Assembly (NCBI RefSeq): GCF_018139545.1
Contig: NZ_JAGSPJ010000003.1
Location: forward strand, 434,001-498,000
Length of the DNA stretch: 64,000 nt
Direction: 5' to 3'
Origin: Affinundibacterium fentianense
GTDB taxonomy: Bacteria > Pseudomonadota > Gammaproteobacteria > Burkholderiales > Burkholderiaceae_D
Below, piece after piece: positions 25,619 through 35,652 of this stretch (position 1 is its first letter; each line of letters opens with the position of its first letter). Under the pieces are notes generated by a model. The model made no database searches. It was not told the origin of the DNA and saw only the letters and a program-made list of their open reading frames with translations. The position numbers and the translations under genes were made by a program.

Positions 25619-26320
25619 CAGACATATCAATTGTTTACTGTCGTTAAAATAGAAAATATCTTCGTGCTTAAATCCCCATTGCCCCCCTTTTAGACGAATA
25701 AATGGTTCAAAACTAAAGAAATTGACGCTTGATAATAAATTGTGATTGTTCGCTTGGATAAATTGCCGACTTTCGCGATTTGCCTCGAGACTATGCCCAA
25801 CGTTGCTGCGAAAATCTAAATTTACAAAACCACTTTGCCTGATCCGTAAGTTTGCCCACTGATATAGCGTGTGAAAGCTGACGTCAGGTGTGAGCCAAGC
25901 TTGCATTTCACGATGCAATTGAGCTTGGAATTGCAAACCATTTTGATATTCACGTGTTTTGGGATGTTCGACATAGGTTCCGAATTCAAACGCAAAACTT
26001 CGGGAGAAGTCGCCCCAGATGTCGTCGACACAAGGACTCAAGTCAACACTGATCAAGTTTTTCCCGCCGATGGGTTCTGTCGATGGTTTATATTGACGAC
26101 CCGAGATGGATAAACAACTCCTTTGTCCAGCTAAAACCAATGCTGGGCAATCATAGTACCAAGTGTTAGGCAGCCCAAATTGACAAAGTAAGGCATAGGC
26201 TTTTGACGCGATACTCTGTTCGCTATCCATTGGAGTTAGCAATCCAGGAAGTCGATGCATGACAAGTTTGGCGCGATTTTGCACATCTTGATAGGCTCGA
26301 ACTAGTTCGTTATTGGGCAT
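25616..26320 (-). CDS. M24-family (pita-bread fold) metallopeptidase-like protein
   Basis: 234 residues, close to the size of the M24 catalytic domain alone. The metal ligands of the family appear in order: Asp in ISVDLSP, Asp in WGDFSRSF, His in VGHSLEANRE, Glu in FSFEPFIR and Glu in GFKHEDIF. It may be an Xaa-Pro-type aminopeptidase or a related hydrolase such as creatinase. It follows hpnC by 24 nt on the same strand and is probably co-transcribed with it. This is a curious pairing, since no peptidase step is known in squalene synthesis. Confidence 0.7.
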   Translation of the reverse strand: MPNNELVRAYQDVQNRAKLVMHRLPGLLTPMDSEQSIASKAYALLCQFGLPNTWYYDCPALVLAGQRSCLSISGRQYKPSTEPIGGKNLISVDLSPCVDDIWGDFSRSFAFEFGTYVEHPKTREYQNGLQFQAQLHREMQAWLTPDVSFHTLYQWANLRIRQSGFVNLDFRSNVGHSLEANRESRQFIQANNHNLLSSVNFFSFEPFIRLKGGQWGFKHEDIFYFNDSKQLICL

Positions 26321-26344
26321 CGTTTCGCTCGCTCGTTGCTGGCT

Positions 26345-27160
26345 TTAACTGGACATTCGAATTGCACGCCAAAACATTATTGGGCCATCCAATTTTTGAA
26401 TGATGGGACGGTGTCTAAATACATCCATTCCCCTTGCTTCAATTTTTTCCAAGATGCGCAGCCCGCCTTGAATCACGAGTCGGAGTTCGAAGCCAATTCT
26501 TCCAGGTAGTTGATGGCAAAGAGGACTGCCTTCTAAGATCATTGCACGGGCTCGGCTGATTTCGAATTGCATTAATCGCTGCCATTGTTCATTCAAAATT
26601 CCTTTTGCGATGAAGGCGTCATCGATGCCAAAATGTCGCATATCATCTTGTGGTAGGTAAATGCGGGATTTATCCCAGTCAATAGCAATATCTTGCCAAA
26701 AGTTAATGAGCTGCAATGCTGTGCATATGCGATTGGAATTTTCTCGGTTCTTCGAATTGTCGGCTTGATAGAGTTGAAGCATGATTTGTCCGACCGGATT
26801 CGCGGAACGGGCACAATAATCAAGCAATTCGTCAAAATCACGATATCGCACTTGTATTACATCTTGCTTAAACGCAGAAATCAGATCGAGAAACGGTTGG
26901 AACGACAATTGATGTTTCGAAATAATTTGCTCAAGATCTTTAAAAAGAGGAATTGTTGTTCCTTTTTTACTTTGAATTTTATGCAATTCTTCTTCGTAAT
27001 TCGCTAAGGCAACGAGCCTCTCGGAAGGTTCGGCAGCTCCTTCGTCCGCGATGTCATCTGCGCTGCGGGCAAACGCGTAGATCACTCGAATTGCTGGCCT
27101 CAGATGCGAGGGGATAAGCCACGAAGCGACGGGAAAATTTTCATAGTGATCAACACTCAT
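26345..27160 (-). CDS. hpnC: Hydroxysqualene synthase
   Basis: 271-residue squalene/phytoene synthase family protein with aspartate motifs SADDIADE (residues 33-40) and DWDKSRIYLPQDD. HpnC converts presqualene diphosphate to hydroxysqualene, the middle step between HpnD and HpnE. The opening YENFPVASWLIP is typical of HpnC. It is divergent from the RND efflux genes across a region with two palindromes. Squalene-hopene cyclase is not in the window, so the final product (squalene, hopanoid or C30 carotenoid) cannot be told. Confidence 0.92.
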   Translation of the reverse strand: MSVDHYENFPVASWLIPSHLRPAIRVIYAFARSADDIADEGAAEPSERLVALANYEEELHKIQSKKGTTIPLFKDLEQIISKHQLSFQPFLDLISAFKQDVIQVRYRDFDELLDYCARSANPVGQIMLQLYQADNSKNRENSNRICTALQLINFWQDIAIDWDKSRIYLPQDDMRHFGIDDAFIAKGILNEQWQRLMQFEISRARAMILEGSPLCHQLPGRIGFELRLVIQGGLRILEKIEARGMDVFRHRPIIQKLDGPIMFWRAIRMSS

Positions 27161-27505
27161 ATAATCTCAGACAAAATAAATGACTCAAAAGTCATTGGCA
27201 ACGAAAAGATTCCTTATTATAATAAATAACTCATGAGTCATTTATTATATTGGCGTTAGCAAATTCAAAAGTGAAAAAGTCTGTTTTTGTGTGATCATAA
27301 TAGAATGTTGTTTTCATTTGTTTAAGTGTTAGTGGCCATAGTTTGCTTCATTTATCTTCTATGAATTTTGTTGCATCAAAATTGCATAGATTACTCGTCG
27401 TGCTGTTTTATATGGTTGTCAGGATAGAATGTTGATTGCTTTATTCGCTATCTGGACTTACAGCCTTACATTGTTTAGTGATGGAATCGTAAAGGAAATA
27501 ATCAA
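27161..27505. other. Divergent intergenic region, 345 bp
   Basis: Between hpnC (minus) and the RND adaptor (plus). It contains two palindromic operators (27179-27196 and 27221-27246) close to hpnC and a 10-base direct repeat TAGAATGTTG (27301 and 27425). No gene seen. Confidence 0.6.
27179..27246. promoter_or_regulatory. Two related palindromic operators
   Basis: Site 1 is AATGACT-CAAA-AGTCATT (27179-27196). Site 2 (27221-27246) is a 26-bp palindrome with half-sites AATAAATAACTCA and the complement of AATAAATGACTCA, one mismatch. The half-site AATAAATGACTCA also precedes the centre of site 1 exactly. Symmetric sites of this kind before RND pumps are commonly bound by TetR-family repressors, but none is encoded here. 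Confidence 0.6.
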
Positions 27506-28708
27506 GTGTCTATCCAATTATCGCAATCACACAGTCTGACTTCTGTTCGGTCGTTGATTTTAAAGAAAACAAGTTACCGCTTAGCGTTCCTGACTGTATT
27601 CGGTTTAGGGTTGCTGGTTGGTTGTTCAAAGAAACTTGAGAAAACTGAGGATGTTCGGCCAGTTCGTGCAGTTCAAGCGCAGCTCGAAGGCAGTGAAGTG
27701 ACTGCCGAATTTTCAGGTGAAGTGAGGGCTCGTGTTGAATCTAGGCTGGGCTTTCGAGTGCCCGGTAAGATCATTGCTCGCAAAGTCGAGCTAGGAACCG
27801 TTGTCAAGCGCGGGCAAGTTTTGATGCAATTGGATCCGCAAGATTTATTGCTAGGACAGACCCAAGCTCGTGCAGGCTTGACGGCTGCAGAGAGTAATCG
27901 CGATTTGGCGCAAGCGGAATTGAAGCGATATCAAGAATTGCGGGATAAGAATTTTGTCGCACAGGCCGTTTTAGATGCCAAAGTGACTGCATTCAAAGCC
28001 GCCCAAGCAAGCTATGAGCAAGCAAAGGCCAGCCTATCGAATCAATCGAATCAAGCGGGTTATGCGAGTTTGACTGCTGATGTCGATGGCGTTGTTACTG
28101 CGATTGAGGCAGAAATTGGACAAGTTGTTGCGGCTGGCGCGCCAGTTGTTAGACTGGCTAAAACTGATGAATTGGAAGTCATTGTCGGGATTCCAGAAGA
28201 TAAGATTAATTCAATTCGGCAAATGTCGGATGTGAAAGTGAGTTTGTGGGCAAATCCAAAAGAGGTTTTGCAAGGAAAATTACGCGAATTGTCGCCGATA
28301 GCCGACCAGGCGACTCGAACATTTACCGCCAAAATAATACTGCCGGCGAGCGTGAAAGACGTTCGCTTGGGTATGACGGCTATGGTCGTTTTTGGGATGA
28401 AAAATCCAAATAATATGATTCGCTTGCCAATCACTGCTTTGTTTCAGGATAAAAGCCAAAATTCTGTTTGGGTTGTTGAATCCGGTGTCGTGAAGTCAGT
28501 TCCAGTGCAGCTTGCATCTAGTCAAGGTGAAGATGTTTTGCTTGCATCAGGTGTTGTTGCAGGACAAACTGTGGTGACTGCTGGTGTTAATTTGTTGAAG
28601 CCAGGGCAACGCGTAACGATTTTAGGTGTTGAGTCAAATCAAGCGTCCAATCCTTCGACGGGAGCAGCTTCTGCGGCAACATCGGCTGCATCAGGAGCAG
28701 CAAAATGA
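27506..28708 (+). CDS. RND efflux periplasmic adaptor (membrane fusion protein) lipoprotein
   Basis: 400 residues. GTG start with AAAGGA 10 nt upstream. The lipobox is LLVGC (after a long N-region of about 35 residues). Adaptor hallmarks: lipoyl/barrel-sandwich LGFRVPGKI...KVELGTVVKRGQVLMQLDP, an alpha-hairpin (about residues 115-175), the second lipoyl half ADVDGVVTAIEAEIGQVV, a beta-barrel, and a flexible Ala/Ser-rich tail. It links an inner-membrane pump to an outer-membrane channel. It overlaps the pump gene by ATGA. No outer-membrane channel gene is present, so it probably uses one encoded elsewhere. Confidence 0.92.
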   Translation: MSIQLSQSHSLTSVRSLILKKTSYRLAFLTVFGLGLLVGCSKKLEKTEDVRPVRAVQAQLEGSEVTAEFSGEVRARVESRLGFRVPGKIIARKVELGTVVKRGQVLMQLDPQDLLLGQTQARAGLTAAESNRDLAQAELKRYQELRDKNFVAQAVLDAKVTAFKAAQASYEQAKASLSNQSNQAGYASLTADVDGVVTAIEAEIGQVVAAGAPVVRLAKTDELEVIVGIPEDKINSIRQMSDVKVSLWANPKEVLQGKLRELSPIADQATRTFTAKIILPASVKDVRLGMTAMVVFGMKNPNNMIRLPITALFQDKSQNSVWVVESGVVKSVPVQLASSQGEDVLLASGVVAGQTVVTAGVNLLKPGQRVTILGVESNQASNPSTGAASAATSAASGAAK

Positions 28709-31700
28709 GTGGCGAATTGAAAAAAGAAGGTGGATTCAATTTATCCCGATGGGCACTCGAACATATTCCCTTGACTCGATACTTAATGGTTGCACTTTTG
28801 CTTGGGGGGATTTTTAGTTTTGCTCGCCTCGGTCAAGATGAAGATCCACCATTCACTTTCCGTGCGATGGTTGTTCGGGCTGTTTGGCCTGGTGCGACAG
28901 CATTGCAGATGGCAGAACAGGTGACGGATAAGCTCGAGAAGAAACTGCAGGAAGCACCTTATGTAGACAAGATTCGTAGCTATTCTAAGCCCGGAGAAAC
29001 GCTGATTATTTTGCAATTGCGTGAATCGACTCCGCCCAAGGAAACATCGCAAACTTGGTATCAGGTTCGGAAGAAGATTGGAGATATTAAAGGGACTTTA
29101 CCTTCTGGAGTGGTTGGCCCATTTTTTAACGATGAATTTGGTGACACCTACGGCTCAATATTTGCGATTTCTGCGGATGGCTTTAATTATGAGGAGATGC
29201 GGGAATATGCGGATTTTATTCGCCAGCAATTTTTGCGTATCCCGAAGGTGGCCAAAGTTGAAATGTTTGGCGTGCAAGAAGAAAAAATTAATATCGAATT
29301 TTCACAAAAGAAGTTCTCGCAGCTAGGGGTGCCTTTTGAATCCATCGTTTCGCAAATTAACTCGCAAAATCAAATAGAGGCGAGTGGCGTGCTGACGACC
29401 TCGTCGAACAATTTGCAAGTACGTATTTCAGGCGCTTTGCTATCGGTTAAAGATCTCGAGAATTTGCAATTGCGCGCCAATGGTACGACTTTTCGGTTGG
29501 GCGATTTTGCGCAAGTTAAGCGGGAATACAAAAATCCCCCCGGGGACAAAATGCGTTTCAATGGCAAAGAGGTCATTGGGCTAGGAATCTCAATGGAAAA
29601 GGGTGGAAACATCATTGAATTGGGTAAACATCTGCAGGCTGAGGTCGCAACAATCAAAGCTAAATTACCGGTTGGGATTCAACTTGAACGTGTGTCCGAT
29701 CAACCGAAAATTGTTGCGTCTTCTGTTGGCGAGTTTGTGAATACACTGATTGAAGCTGTGGTGATTGTTCTTGCTGTAAGCTTTTTGTCATTGGGTTTGC
29801 ATACCAAGCCATGGCGACTCGACATCTGGCCTGGTTTGGTTGTGGGTTTGACGATTCCATTGGTGCTGGCTGTCACTTTTCTATTTATGCGTATTTTCAA
29901 TATTGATTTGCATAAAATTTCGCTTGGCGCTTTGATTATTGCTTTAGGACTTTTGGTTGACGACGCCATTATTGCGGTTGAAATGATGGTGCGAAAAATG
30001 GAGGAAGGATTCTCGCGTTTTGATGCCGCTACATTTGCATACAGCTCAACTGCAATGCCAATGTTAACTGGTACTTTAATTACTGCGGCTGGATTTTTGC
30101 CTATCGGTCTCGCCGAATCAGCGGCGGGCGAGTATACGTTCTCGATGTTTTCTGTGAACGCCTTAGCACTGCTCATTTCTTGGTTGGCGGCAGTATTATT
30201 TACGCCTTACTTGGGGTATTTGCTCCTGCATGTCAAACCCCATGCAGGTGCGGATGGACATCATGAGTTATTTGATACTCCGTTTTATACGCGGTTCCGT
30301 TCTTTGGTTAATTGGTGCGTCACTTGGAGAAAAACAACGATCGCGATCACTATGGGCGTATTCGCTTTGGGGGTATTTGGATTTAAGTTTATTGAGCAAC
30401 AATTTTTCCCGGATTCAAGTCGACCAGAGTTGATGGTTGAGCTATGGTTACCTGAGGGATCTTCGTTTGCAGCGACCGAAGCGCAAGCAAAGAAATTTGA
30501 GAGTTTTATTCAAAAGCAGCCTGGTGTCGAGAGCGTCACTAGCTATGTTGGGACTGGTAGCCCCCGTTTCTACTTACCGTTAGATCAGATTTTTCCGCAA
30601 ACGAATGTGACGCAAATCGTTGTGTTGCCGAAAGATTTGAAAGCACGGGAATTTTTGCGGTTGAAAATTAATCAAGCGTTTAAAGAAGACTTTCCAGAAG
30701 TGCGCGGAAGGGTGAAATTACTTCCGAACGGACCTCCAGTTCCTTATCCAGTGCAATTTAGAGTGACTGGATTGGAAGTTGAGAAAGTTCGAGAGATTGC
30801 GGATCGTGTTAAGGCAGTGATGCGGGCAAATCCGAACGCGATAGGGGTCAACGATAACTGGAATGAGTCAGTAAAGACTGTGCGGATTGATCTAGATCAG
30901 GATAAATTGCGTGCACTCGGAGTGACTTCACAAATGGTAATGCGTGCGGCAAATACGATCTTGACCGGCACCACAGTGGGGCAGTTTAGGGAGTCAAACA
31001 AATTAATTGATATCGTCGTGCGCCAGCCAGTGAGCGAGCGTTCAACCATTCAAGCATTGAGTGATGCGAATATTCCTACTGCGAGTGGAAAAACGGTACC
31101 TTTATCGCAGGTTGCGAAAGTTTCTTTGGCGTGGGAACCTGGAGTTGTTTGGCGTGAGGGGCGTGAATGGGCCGTGACTGTGCAATCTGACGTTGTGGAT
31201 GGCATTCAGGGACCGACAGTATCAGCGCAAATTAATCCTAAGCTTGATGCTATCCGAGCGTCGTTGTTGCCTGGATATAAAATTGAATTGGCTGGTGCGG
31301 CCGCGGATAGCGGAAAGGCACAGGAATCGATCGCTGCAAATGTTCCACTCGTGATCTTTATCATTTTTACGCTCTTGATGTTACAACTACATAGTTTTTC
31401 TCGTGCTGTGTTGGTTTTCTTGACTGGACCTTTGGGTGTTGCTGGGGCCGCGATGGCATTGCTGTTATTGCAGCGTCCGTTTGGCTTTGTCGCTCAACTT
31501 GGCGTTATCGCATTGTTTGGAATGATTATTCGGAATTCGGTCATTTTGATTGATCAGATAGAACAGGATCGCGCATCGGGCGTCCCAGCTTGGGATGCGA
31601 TTGTGGAGGCTGCGGTAAGGCGCTTTAGGCCGATTATTTTAACAGCTGCCGCAGCAGTTCTTGCGATGATTCCATTGTCCCGTTCAGTCTTCTGGGGACC

Positions 31701-31815
31701 AATGGCTGTCGCAATTATGGGTGGGCTGATTATTGCAACAGCGTTGACTTTATTGTTCTTGCCAGCTTTGTATGCCGCATGGTTTCGAATTAAGAAACCT
31801 GCATTCTCAAACTAA
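28705..31815 (+). CDS. RND efflux inner-membrane transporter
   Basis: 1036 residues with the twelve-helix RND layout: helix 1 after a short cytoplasmic start (LTRYLMVALLLGGIF), a large periplasmic loop, helices 2-6 with the proton-relay pair in LGLLVDDAIIAVEMM, a second loop, and a terminal helix bundle with GMIIRNSVILIDQIE. The sequence is closer to the less-studied AcrB/MdtB relatives than to metal exporters; no methionine-rich metal site stands out. It exports small hydrophobic compounds driven by protons. Translationally coupled to the adaptor. Confidence 0.93.
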   Translation: MSGELKKEGGFNLSRWALEHIPLTRYLMVALLLGGIFSFARLGQDEDPPFTFRAMVVRAVWPGATALQMAEQVTDKLEKKLQEAPYVDKIRSYSKPGETLIILQLRESTPPKETSQTWYQVRKKIGDIKGTLPSGVVGPFFNDEFGDTYGSIFAISADGFNYEEMREYADFIRQQFLRIPKVAKVEMFGVQEEKINIEFSQKKFSQLGVPFESIVSQINSQNQIEASGVLTTSSNNLQVRISGALLSVKDLENLQLRANGTTFRLGDFAQVKREYKNPPGDKMRFNGKEVIGLGISMEKGGNIIELGKHLQAEVATIKAKLPVGIQLERVSDQPKIVASSVGEFVNTLIEAVVIVLAVSFLSLGLHTKPWRLDIWPGLVVGLTIPLVLAVTFLFMRIFNIDLHKISLGALIIALGLLVDDAIIAVEMMVRKMEEGFSRFDAATFAYSSTAMPMLTGTLITAAGFLPIGLAESAAGEYTFSMFSVNALALLISWLAAVLFTPYLGYLLLHVKPHAGADGHHELFDTPFYTRFRSLVNWCVTWRKTTIAITMGVFALGVFGFKFIEQQFFPDSSRPELMVELWLPEGSSFAATEAQAKKFESFIQKQPGVESVTSYVGTGSPRFYLPLDQIFPQTNVTQIVVLPKDLKAREFLRLKINQAFKEDFPEVRGRVKLLPNGPPVPYPVQFRVTGLEVEKVREIADRVKAVMRANPNAIGVNDNWNESVKTVRIDLDQDKLRALGVTSQMVMRAANTILTGTTVGQFRESNKLIDIVVRQPVSERSTIQALSDANIPTASGKTVPLSQVAKVSLAWEPGVVWREGREWAVTVQSDVVDGIQGPTVSAQINPKLDAIRASLLPGYKIELAGAAADSGKAQESIAANVPLVIFIIFTLLMLQLHSFSRAVLVFLTGPLGVAGAAMALLLLQRPFGFVAQLGVIALFGMIIRNSVILIDQIEQDRASGVPAWDAIVEAAVRRFRPIILTAAAAVLAMIPLSRSVFWGPMAVAIMGGLIIATALTLLFLPALYAAWFRIKKPAFSN

Positions 31816-32027
31816 GTGTTGTACGAATTAAGTGGAAGTTGAACTAGATTGTTCCATTAATAGTAAAGGATGAGTAAGGCATGGTTCGTTTCCGCTTGTT
31901 AGTTTTTTCCAGTGCAAAAGCGGAGAAAAATCAGAAGTTTCCAATTCAATACAAAAAATTGAAGACAACTTTGGTTAAAATCTAGTAGAATAGCTGGTTG
32001 AAGTTGAAATGCCACAGCACAAGTGAT

Positions 32028-32053
32028 GGGCGACAATGTTATTGCAGTCGCCC
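32028..32053 (+). terminator. Hairpin upstream of tRNA-Leu
   Basis: GGGCGAC / GTCGCCC (32028-32034 and 32047-32053) followed by T-rich TTTGCTTTTG. It lies 213 nt after the RND pump stop and 45 nt before the tRNA, and may terminate the efflux transcript. Confidence 0.4.
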
Positions 32054-32097
32054 TTTGCTTTTGTGCCGGTTTTTCTACCGGAAGGTGTTTTCATCCC

Positions 32098-32184
32098 GCG
32101 AGGATGGCGAAATTGGTAGACGCACCAGGTTTAGGTCCTGACGCCAGCAATGGTGTGGGGGTTCGAGTCCCCCTCCTCGCACCA
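32098..32184 (+). tRNA. tRNA-Leu (anticodon UAG)
   Basis: Class II tRNA of 87 nt with an encoded CCA end. Acceptor arms GCGAGGA (32098-32104) and TCCTCGC (32174-32180) pair. The D arm has TTGGTAGACGC. The anticodon loop TTTAGGT gives anticodon UAG, reading CUN leucine codons. A long variable arm and a T arm with GTTCGAGTCC follow. It sits 27 nt before trigger factor, probably in the same primary transcript. Confidence 0.96.
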
Positions 32185-32211
32185 CAGACTCTTTATATTT
32201 GGACGATTTTC

Positions 32212-33555
32212 ATGGCAACTGCAGTCGAAACTTTAGAAAAATTAGAACGCCGTATTACGCTGACATTTCCGATTTCAGAAATGCAGCCGGAAATTGAGAA
32301 ACGTTTGAAAGTGCGCGCTCGTTCAGCAAAGGCGCCTGGCTTCCGTCCTGGTAAAGTGCCGATGAAAATGGTCGCGGCTCAATATGGGTATCAAGTTGAA
32401 AACGAAGTTCTCAATGAAAAAGTTGGAATTGCATTTAGCGAGGCAGTAAAGGAAAACAATCTGCGCGTTGCTGGCTATCCACGTATTGAACCTAAGAAAA
32501 GTTACTCAGATAATTATTTTACTTTTGATGCCACTTTTGAAGTCTATCCTGAAGTGGTCGTTGGTGATCTATCTGGAGTTGAGGTAACGCAAGTTAAAAC
32601 TGATGTGACCGATGCTGAGATCGATAAAACTATTGATATTTTGCGTAAGCAGCGTGTGCATTTTCACGTAAAAGGTGAGCAGGGCGAGCACGGTGATGGT
32701 GGCACAGATCAGTCTGCGCAGAACGGTGATCGTGCAACTGTCGACTTTACAGGAACTATCGATGGAGTTGAGTTTGCTGGTGGTAAAGCTGAGGCTTTCG
32801 CCTTTGTAATGGGTGAAGGTCGTATGTTGCCAGAGTTTGAGGCGGCGACCTTGGGCTTGAAAGTAGGGGAGTCGAAAGTATTTCCGTTGGCATTCCCGGA
32901 AGATTATCATAGCAAAGATGTGGCAGGTAAGACTGCAGAGTTTACAGTCACATTGACGAAGTTGGAATGGGCTCATTTGCCAGAGGTGGATGCTGAGTTC
33001 GCCAAAATGTTGGGCGTGGAAGATGGTGATCTTGCCAAAATGCGTAAGGACATTAAGGAAAATTTGGAGCGTGAAGTTAAGGGTCGCGTGAAGGCGAAAA
33101 CCAAGGATAGTGTCATGGATGCTTTGGTTAAGGCCGTTGAATTTGATGCGCCTAAAACTTTGATTGATCAAGATGCAGAGCGTTTGGCTGAGATGACTCG
33201 TCAAGATATGGCTCAGCGTGGAATGAATGTTCAAGGCGTTCCGTTTCCTACAGAGCTGTTCACGACTCAAGCTGAACGGCGTGTTCGTTTAGGTTTGATT
33301 TTGGCTGAATTGGTAAAAACAAACCAATTGCAGGCAACAGCCGAACAAATTAAAGCGCAGGTTGAGGACTTTGCCCAAAGCTACGAAGATCCACAGCAAG
33401 TAGTGAAGTACTACTATAGTGATCGTAATCGTTTAGCTGAAGTGGAAGCACTTGTATTAGAAGAAAACGTCGTTAACTATGTGTTGGGTCAGGCAAAAGT
33501 GACCGATTTAATTTTGCCATTTGATGAGTTAATGGGCAATAACGCGACACAATAA
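32212..33555 (+). CDS. tig: Trigger factor (ribosome-bound peptidyl-prolyl isomerase chaperone)
   Basis: 447 residues from the ATG at 32212; an upstream in-frame extension would run through the tRNA and is rejected. The ribosome-docking signature GFRPGKVP lies at residues 43-50. The FKBP-type PPIase domain (about 160-250) has [13 protein letters not shown] and [18 protein letters not shown] long helical C-terminal chaperone region follows. It shelters nascent chains at the exit tunnel. It is followed by clpP, clpX and lon, the usual protein-quality-control block. Confidence 0.97.
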   Translation: MATAVETLEKLERRITLTFPISEMQPEIEKRLKVRARSAKAPGFRPGKVPMKMVAAQYGYQVENEVLNEKVGIAFSEAVKENNLRVAGYPRIEPKKSYSDNYFTFDATFEVYPEVVVGDLSGVEVTQVKTDVTDAEIDKTIDILRKQRVHFHVKGEQGEHGDGGTDQSAQNGDRATVDFTGTIDGVEFAGGKAEAFAFVMGEGRMLPEFEAATLGLKVGESKVFPLAFPEDYHSKDVAGKTAEFTVTLTKLEWAHLPEVDAEFAKMLGVEDGDLAKMRKDIKENLEREVKGRVKAKTKDSVMDALVKAVEFDAPKTLIDQDAERLAEMTRQDMAQRGMNVQGVPFPTELFTTQAERRVRLGLILAELVKTNQLQATAEQIKAQVEDFAQSYEDPQQVVKYYYSDRNRLAEVEALVLEENVVNYVLGQAKVTDLILPFDELMGNNATQ

Positions 33556-33568
33556 GATAGGAAAATAC

Positions 33569-34195
33569 ATGGCAGGCATCATTCATAACTCTGGTTTCGA
33601 AACTAATATGCTTGGCATGGTGCCAATGGTTGTTGAGCAAAGTGGGCGCGGTGAGCGTGCCTACGACATCTATTCTCGCTTGTTAAAAGAACGCGTCATT
33701 TTCTTGGTCGGCCCAGTGAATGATCAGGCGGCGAATCTGATTGTTGCGCAATTGTTGTTCTTAGAGAGTGAAAACCCCGATAAAGATATTTCTCTTTATA
33801 TCAATTCGCCAGGTGGATCTGTCTCTGCCGGTATGGCGATTTTCGATACGATGCAGTTTATTAAGCCTGATGTCTCTACATTATGTACAGGCTTGGCTGC
33901 ATCGATGGGTGCATTTCTTTTGGCTGCTGGTGCAAAAGGGAAGCGTTTCTCATTGCCGAATTCTCGAATTATGATCCATCAACCGTTGGGCGGCGCCCAA
34001 GGACAAGCATCTGATATCGAAATCCAAGCACGTGAAATTTTATATTTGCGTGAACGATTAAACGGTATCTTGTCAGAAAAGACGGGTCAAACTGTTGAGC
34101 AAATTGCAAGAGATACAGATCGCGACAATTTTATGTCTGCAAACGCTGCCGCTGAATATGGTCTGATTGATAAAGTGTTGACACATCGCGTTTAG
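33569..34195 (+). CDS. clpP: ATP-dependent Clp protease proteolytic subunit
   Basis: 208 residues. Serine protease triad: Ser112 in [11 protein letters not shown], His137 in [10 protein letters not shown] and Asp186 in DTDRDNF. It forms the double-ring degradation chamber fed by ClpX or ClpA. The ATG has an AGGA ribosome site, and only 13 nt separate it from tig. It is followed by an intrinsic terminator before clpX, so read-through or a separate clpX promoter must supply ClpX. Confidence 0.98.
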   Translation: MAGIIHNSGFETNMLGMVPMVVEQSGRGERAYDIYSRLLKERVIFLVGPVNDQAANLIVAQLLFLESENPDKDISLYINSPGGSVSAGMAIFDTMQFIKPDVSTLCTGLAASMGAFLLAAGAKGKRFSLPNSRIMIHQPLGGAQGQASDIEIQAREILYLRERLNGILSEKTGQTVEQIARDTDRDNFMSANAAAEYGLIDKVLTHRV

Positions 34196-34218
34196 AATTG
34201 ACTTGAGGGTTTAAATGA

Positions 34219-34251
34219 AACGCCCGCAGCCGACAGGTGCGGGCGTTTTTT
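34219..34251 (+). terminator. Intrinsic terminator between clpP and clpX
   Basis: 10-bp stem AACGCCCGCA / TGCGGGCGTT (34219-34228, 34238-34247) followed by a run of T, 23 nt after the clpP stop. Confidence 0.9.
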
Positions 34252-34386
34252 GTTTCTTGAATCAATTCGAATCTGCGTGAAAAGAATGAAAAACGTTTTT
34301 TTATGTAAGGTAAAGCTGCGAATGTCGGTTTTTTTGCAGTAATATAGTGTCTATTAGCGCCTTCGTTGAGTTTATTGAAAAGTATT

Positions 34387-35652
34387 ATGTCAGATAAAAA
34401 AAGTTCCTCAAGTGAAAAATTACTGTACTGCTCATTTTGCGGTAAAAGCCAGCATGAAGTAAAAAAACTTATCGCAGGGCCATCTGTTTTCATCTGTGAC
34501 GAATGTATTGATTTATGCAACGATATTATTCGCGATGAAATGAACGCTTTGGAGCCGATCGCGTCGTCGAAGAGTGATCTGCCAACACCAGTTGAAATAA
34601 CCGAGTTACTTGATCAGTACGTGATTGGGCAAGATAAGGCAAAGCGAATATTAGCCGTCGCTGTTTATAATCATTACAAACGACTTAAACATCTCGGTAA
34701 GAAAGATGATGTCGAGTTAGCGAAAAGCAATATACTTTTGGTTGGACCTACTGGATCGGGTAAAACTTTACTTGCACAAACTTTAGCGCGCATGTTGAAT
34801 GTGCCATTTGTTATTGCTGATGCGACAACGCTTACCGAGGCAGGGTATGTCGGCGAAGATGTGGAAAATATCATCCAAAAATTATTGCAAAATTGCAATT
34901 ATGAAGTGGAGCGAGCGCAAAAGGGAATTGTTTATATTGATGAAATTGATAAAATCTCCCGAAAAGCAGAAAACCCATCGATAACACGCGATGTGTCTGG
35001 CGAGGGTGTGCAACAAGCTTTGCTGAAGTTGATAGAGGGAACCATGGCGTCGGTACCGCCACAGGGTGGTCGAAAACATCCGAATCAAGACTTTATTCAG
35101 ATTGATACGACAAATATCATGTTTATTTGTGGCGGCGCGTTCGATGGCTTGGCAAAGATTATTTCAGATCGTTCAGAAAAAGGTGGAATTGGATTTGGCG
35201 CAAGTGTGAAAAGTGAGAGCCAAAGGAGTGCGAATGAGGTGATATTGGATGCAGAGCCTCAAGATTTGATCAAATTTGGAATTATTCCTGAATTAGTCGG
35301 ACGCCTACCTGTTATTGCTACTCTGATGGAGTTAGATGAGACTGCATTGACTCAAATTCTTGTTGAACCGAAAAATGCTCTGATAAAGCAATATTCAAAA
35401 TTACTTGAGATGGAAGGTTGTGAACTTGAGATTCGGCCTTCAGCGTTGCAAGCAATTGCGAAGAAGGCTATAGCAAGGAAGACTGGCGCGCGTGGTCTTC
35501 GTTCAATTTTGGAATACGCACTCCTTGATATTATGTTTGAGTTGCCAAGTGAAAAGAATGTTTCTAAAGTTGTTATTGATGAGAATACGATCAACAATGG
35601 CGGTAAGCCTTTGTTGATTTACAACGAACAGCCAAAGGTTGCGGGCGCTTGA
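34387..35652 (+). CDS. clpX: ATP-dependent Clp protease ATP-binding subunit ClpX
   Basis: 421 residues from the ATG at 34387 (MSDKKS); a TTG seven codons upstream is open but not conserved. The N-terminal zinc-binding domain has four cysteines (YCSFCGK and [10 protein letters not shown]). The AAA+ domain has Walker [12 protein letters not shown], Walker B VYIDEIDK and the ClpP-contacting GIGFGA loop. It unfolds tagged substrates and passes them to ClpP. An intrinsic terminator precedes it, so it probably has its own promoter as well. Confidence 0.97.
   Translation: MSDKKSSSSEKLLYCSFCGKSQHEVKKLIAGPSVFICDECIDLCNDIIRDEMNALEPIASSKSDLPTPVEITELLDQYVIGQDKAKRILAVAVYNHYKRLKHLGKKDDVELAKSNILLVGPTGSGKTLLAQTLARMLNVPFVIADATTLTEAGYVGEDVENIIQKLLQNCNYEVERAQKGIVYIDEIDKISRKAENPSITRDVSGEGVQQALLKLIEGTMASVPPQGGRKHPNQDFIQIDTTNIMFICGGAFDGLAKIISDRSEKGGIGFGASVKSESQRSANEVILDAEPQDLIKFGIIPELVGRLPVIATLMELDETALTQILVEPKNALIKQYSKLLEMEGCELEIRPSALQAIAKKAIARKTGARGLRSILEYALLDIMFELPSEKNVSKVVIDENTINNGGKPLLIYNEQPKVAGA

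Noticed and set aside
27301-27434. Direct repeat TAGAATGTTG as an operator
   Set aside because: Only ten bases, 124 bp apart, in AT-rich DNA; too weak to call.
31881-31985. 34-codon frame starting MVRFRLLVFSS after the RND pump
   Set aside because: An AAGG-like site precedes it, but the composition is ordinary and nothing supports a gene.
32023-32211. N-terminal extension of trigger factor by 63 codons
   Set aside because: It would translate straight through the tRNA-Leu gene; the conserved start [10 protein letters not shown] lies at 32212.
32569-33270. Minus-strand 233-codon frame opposite tig
   Set aside because: Antisense shadow of a highly conserved gene with biased codons.
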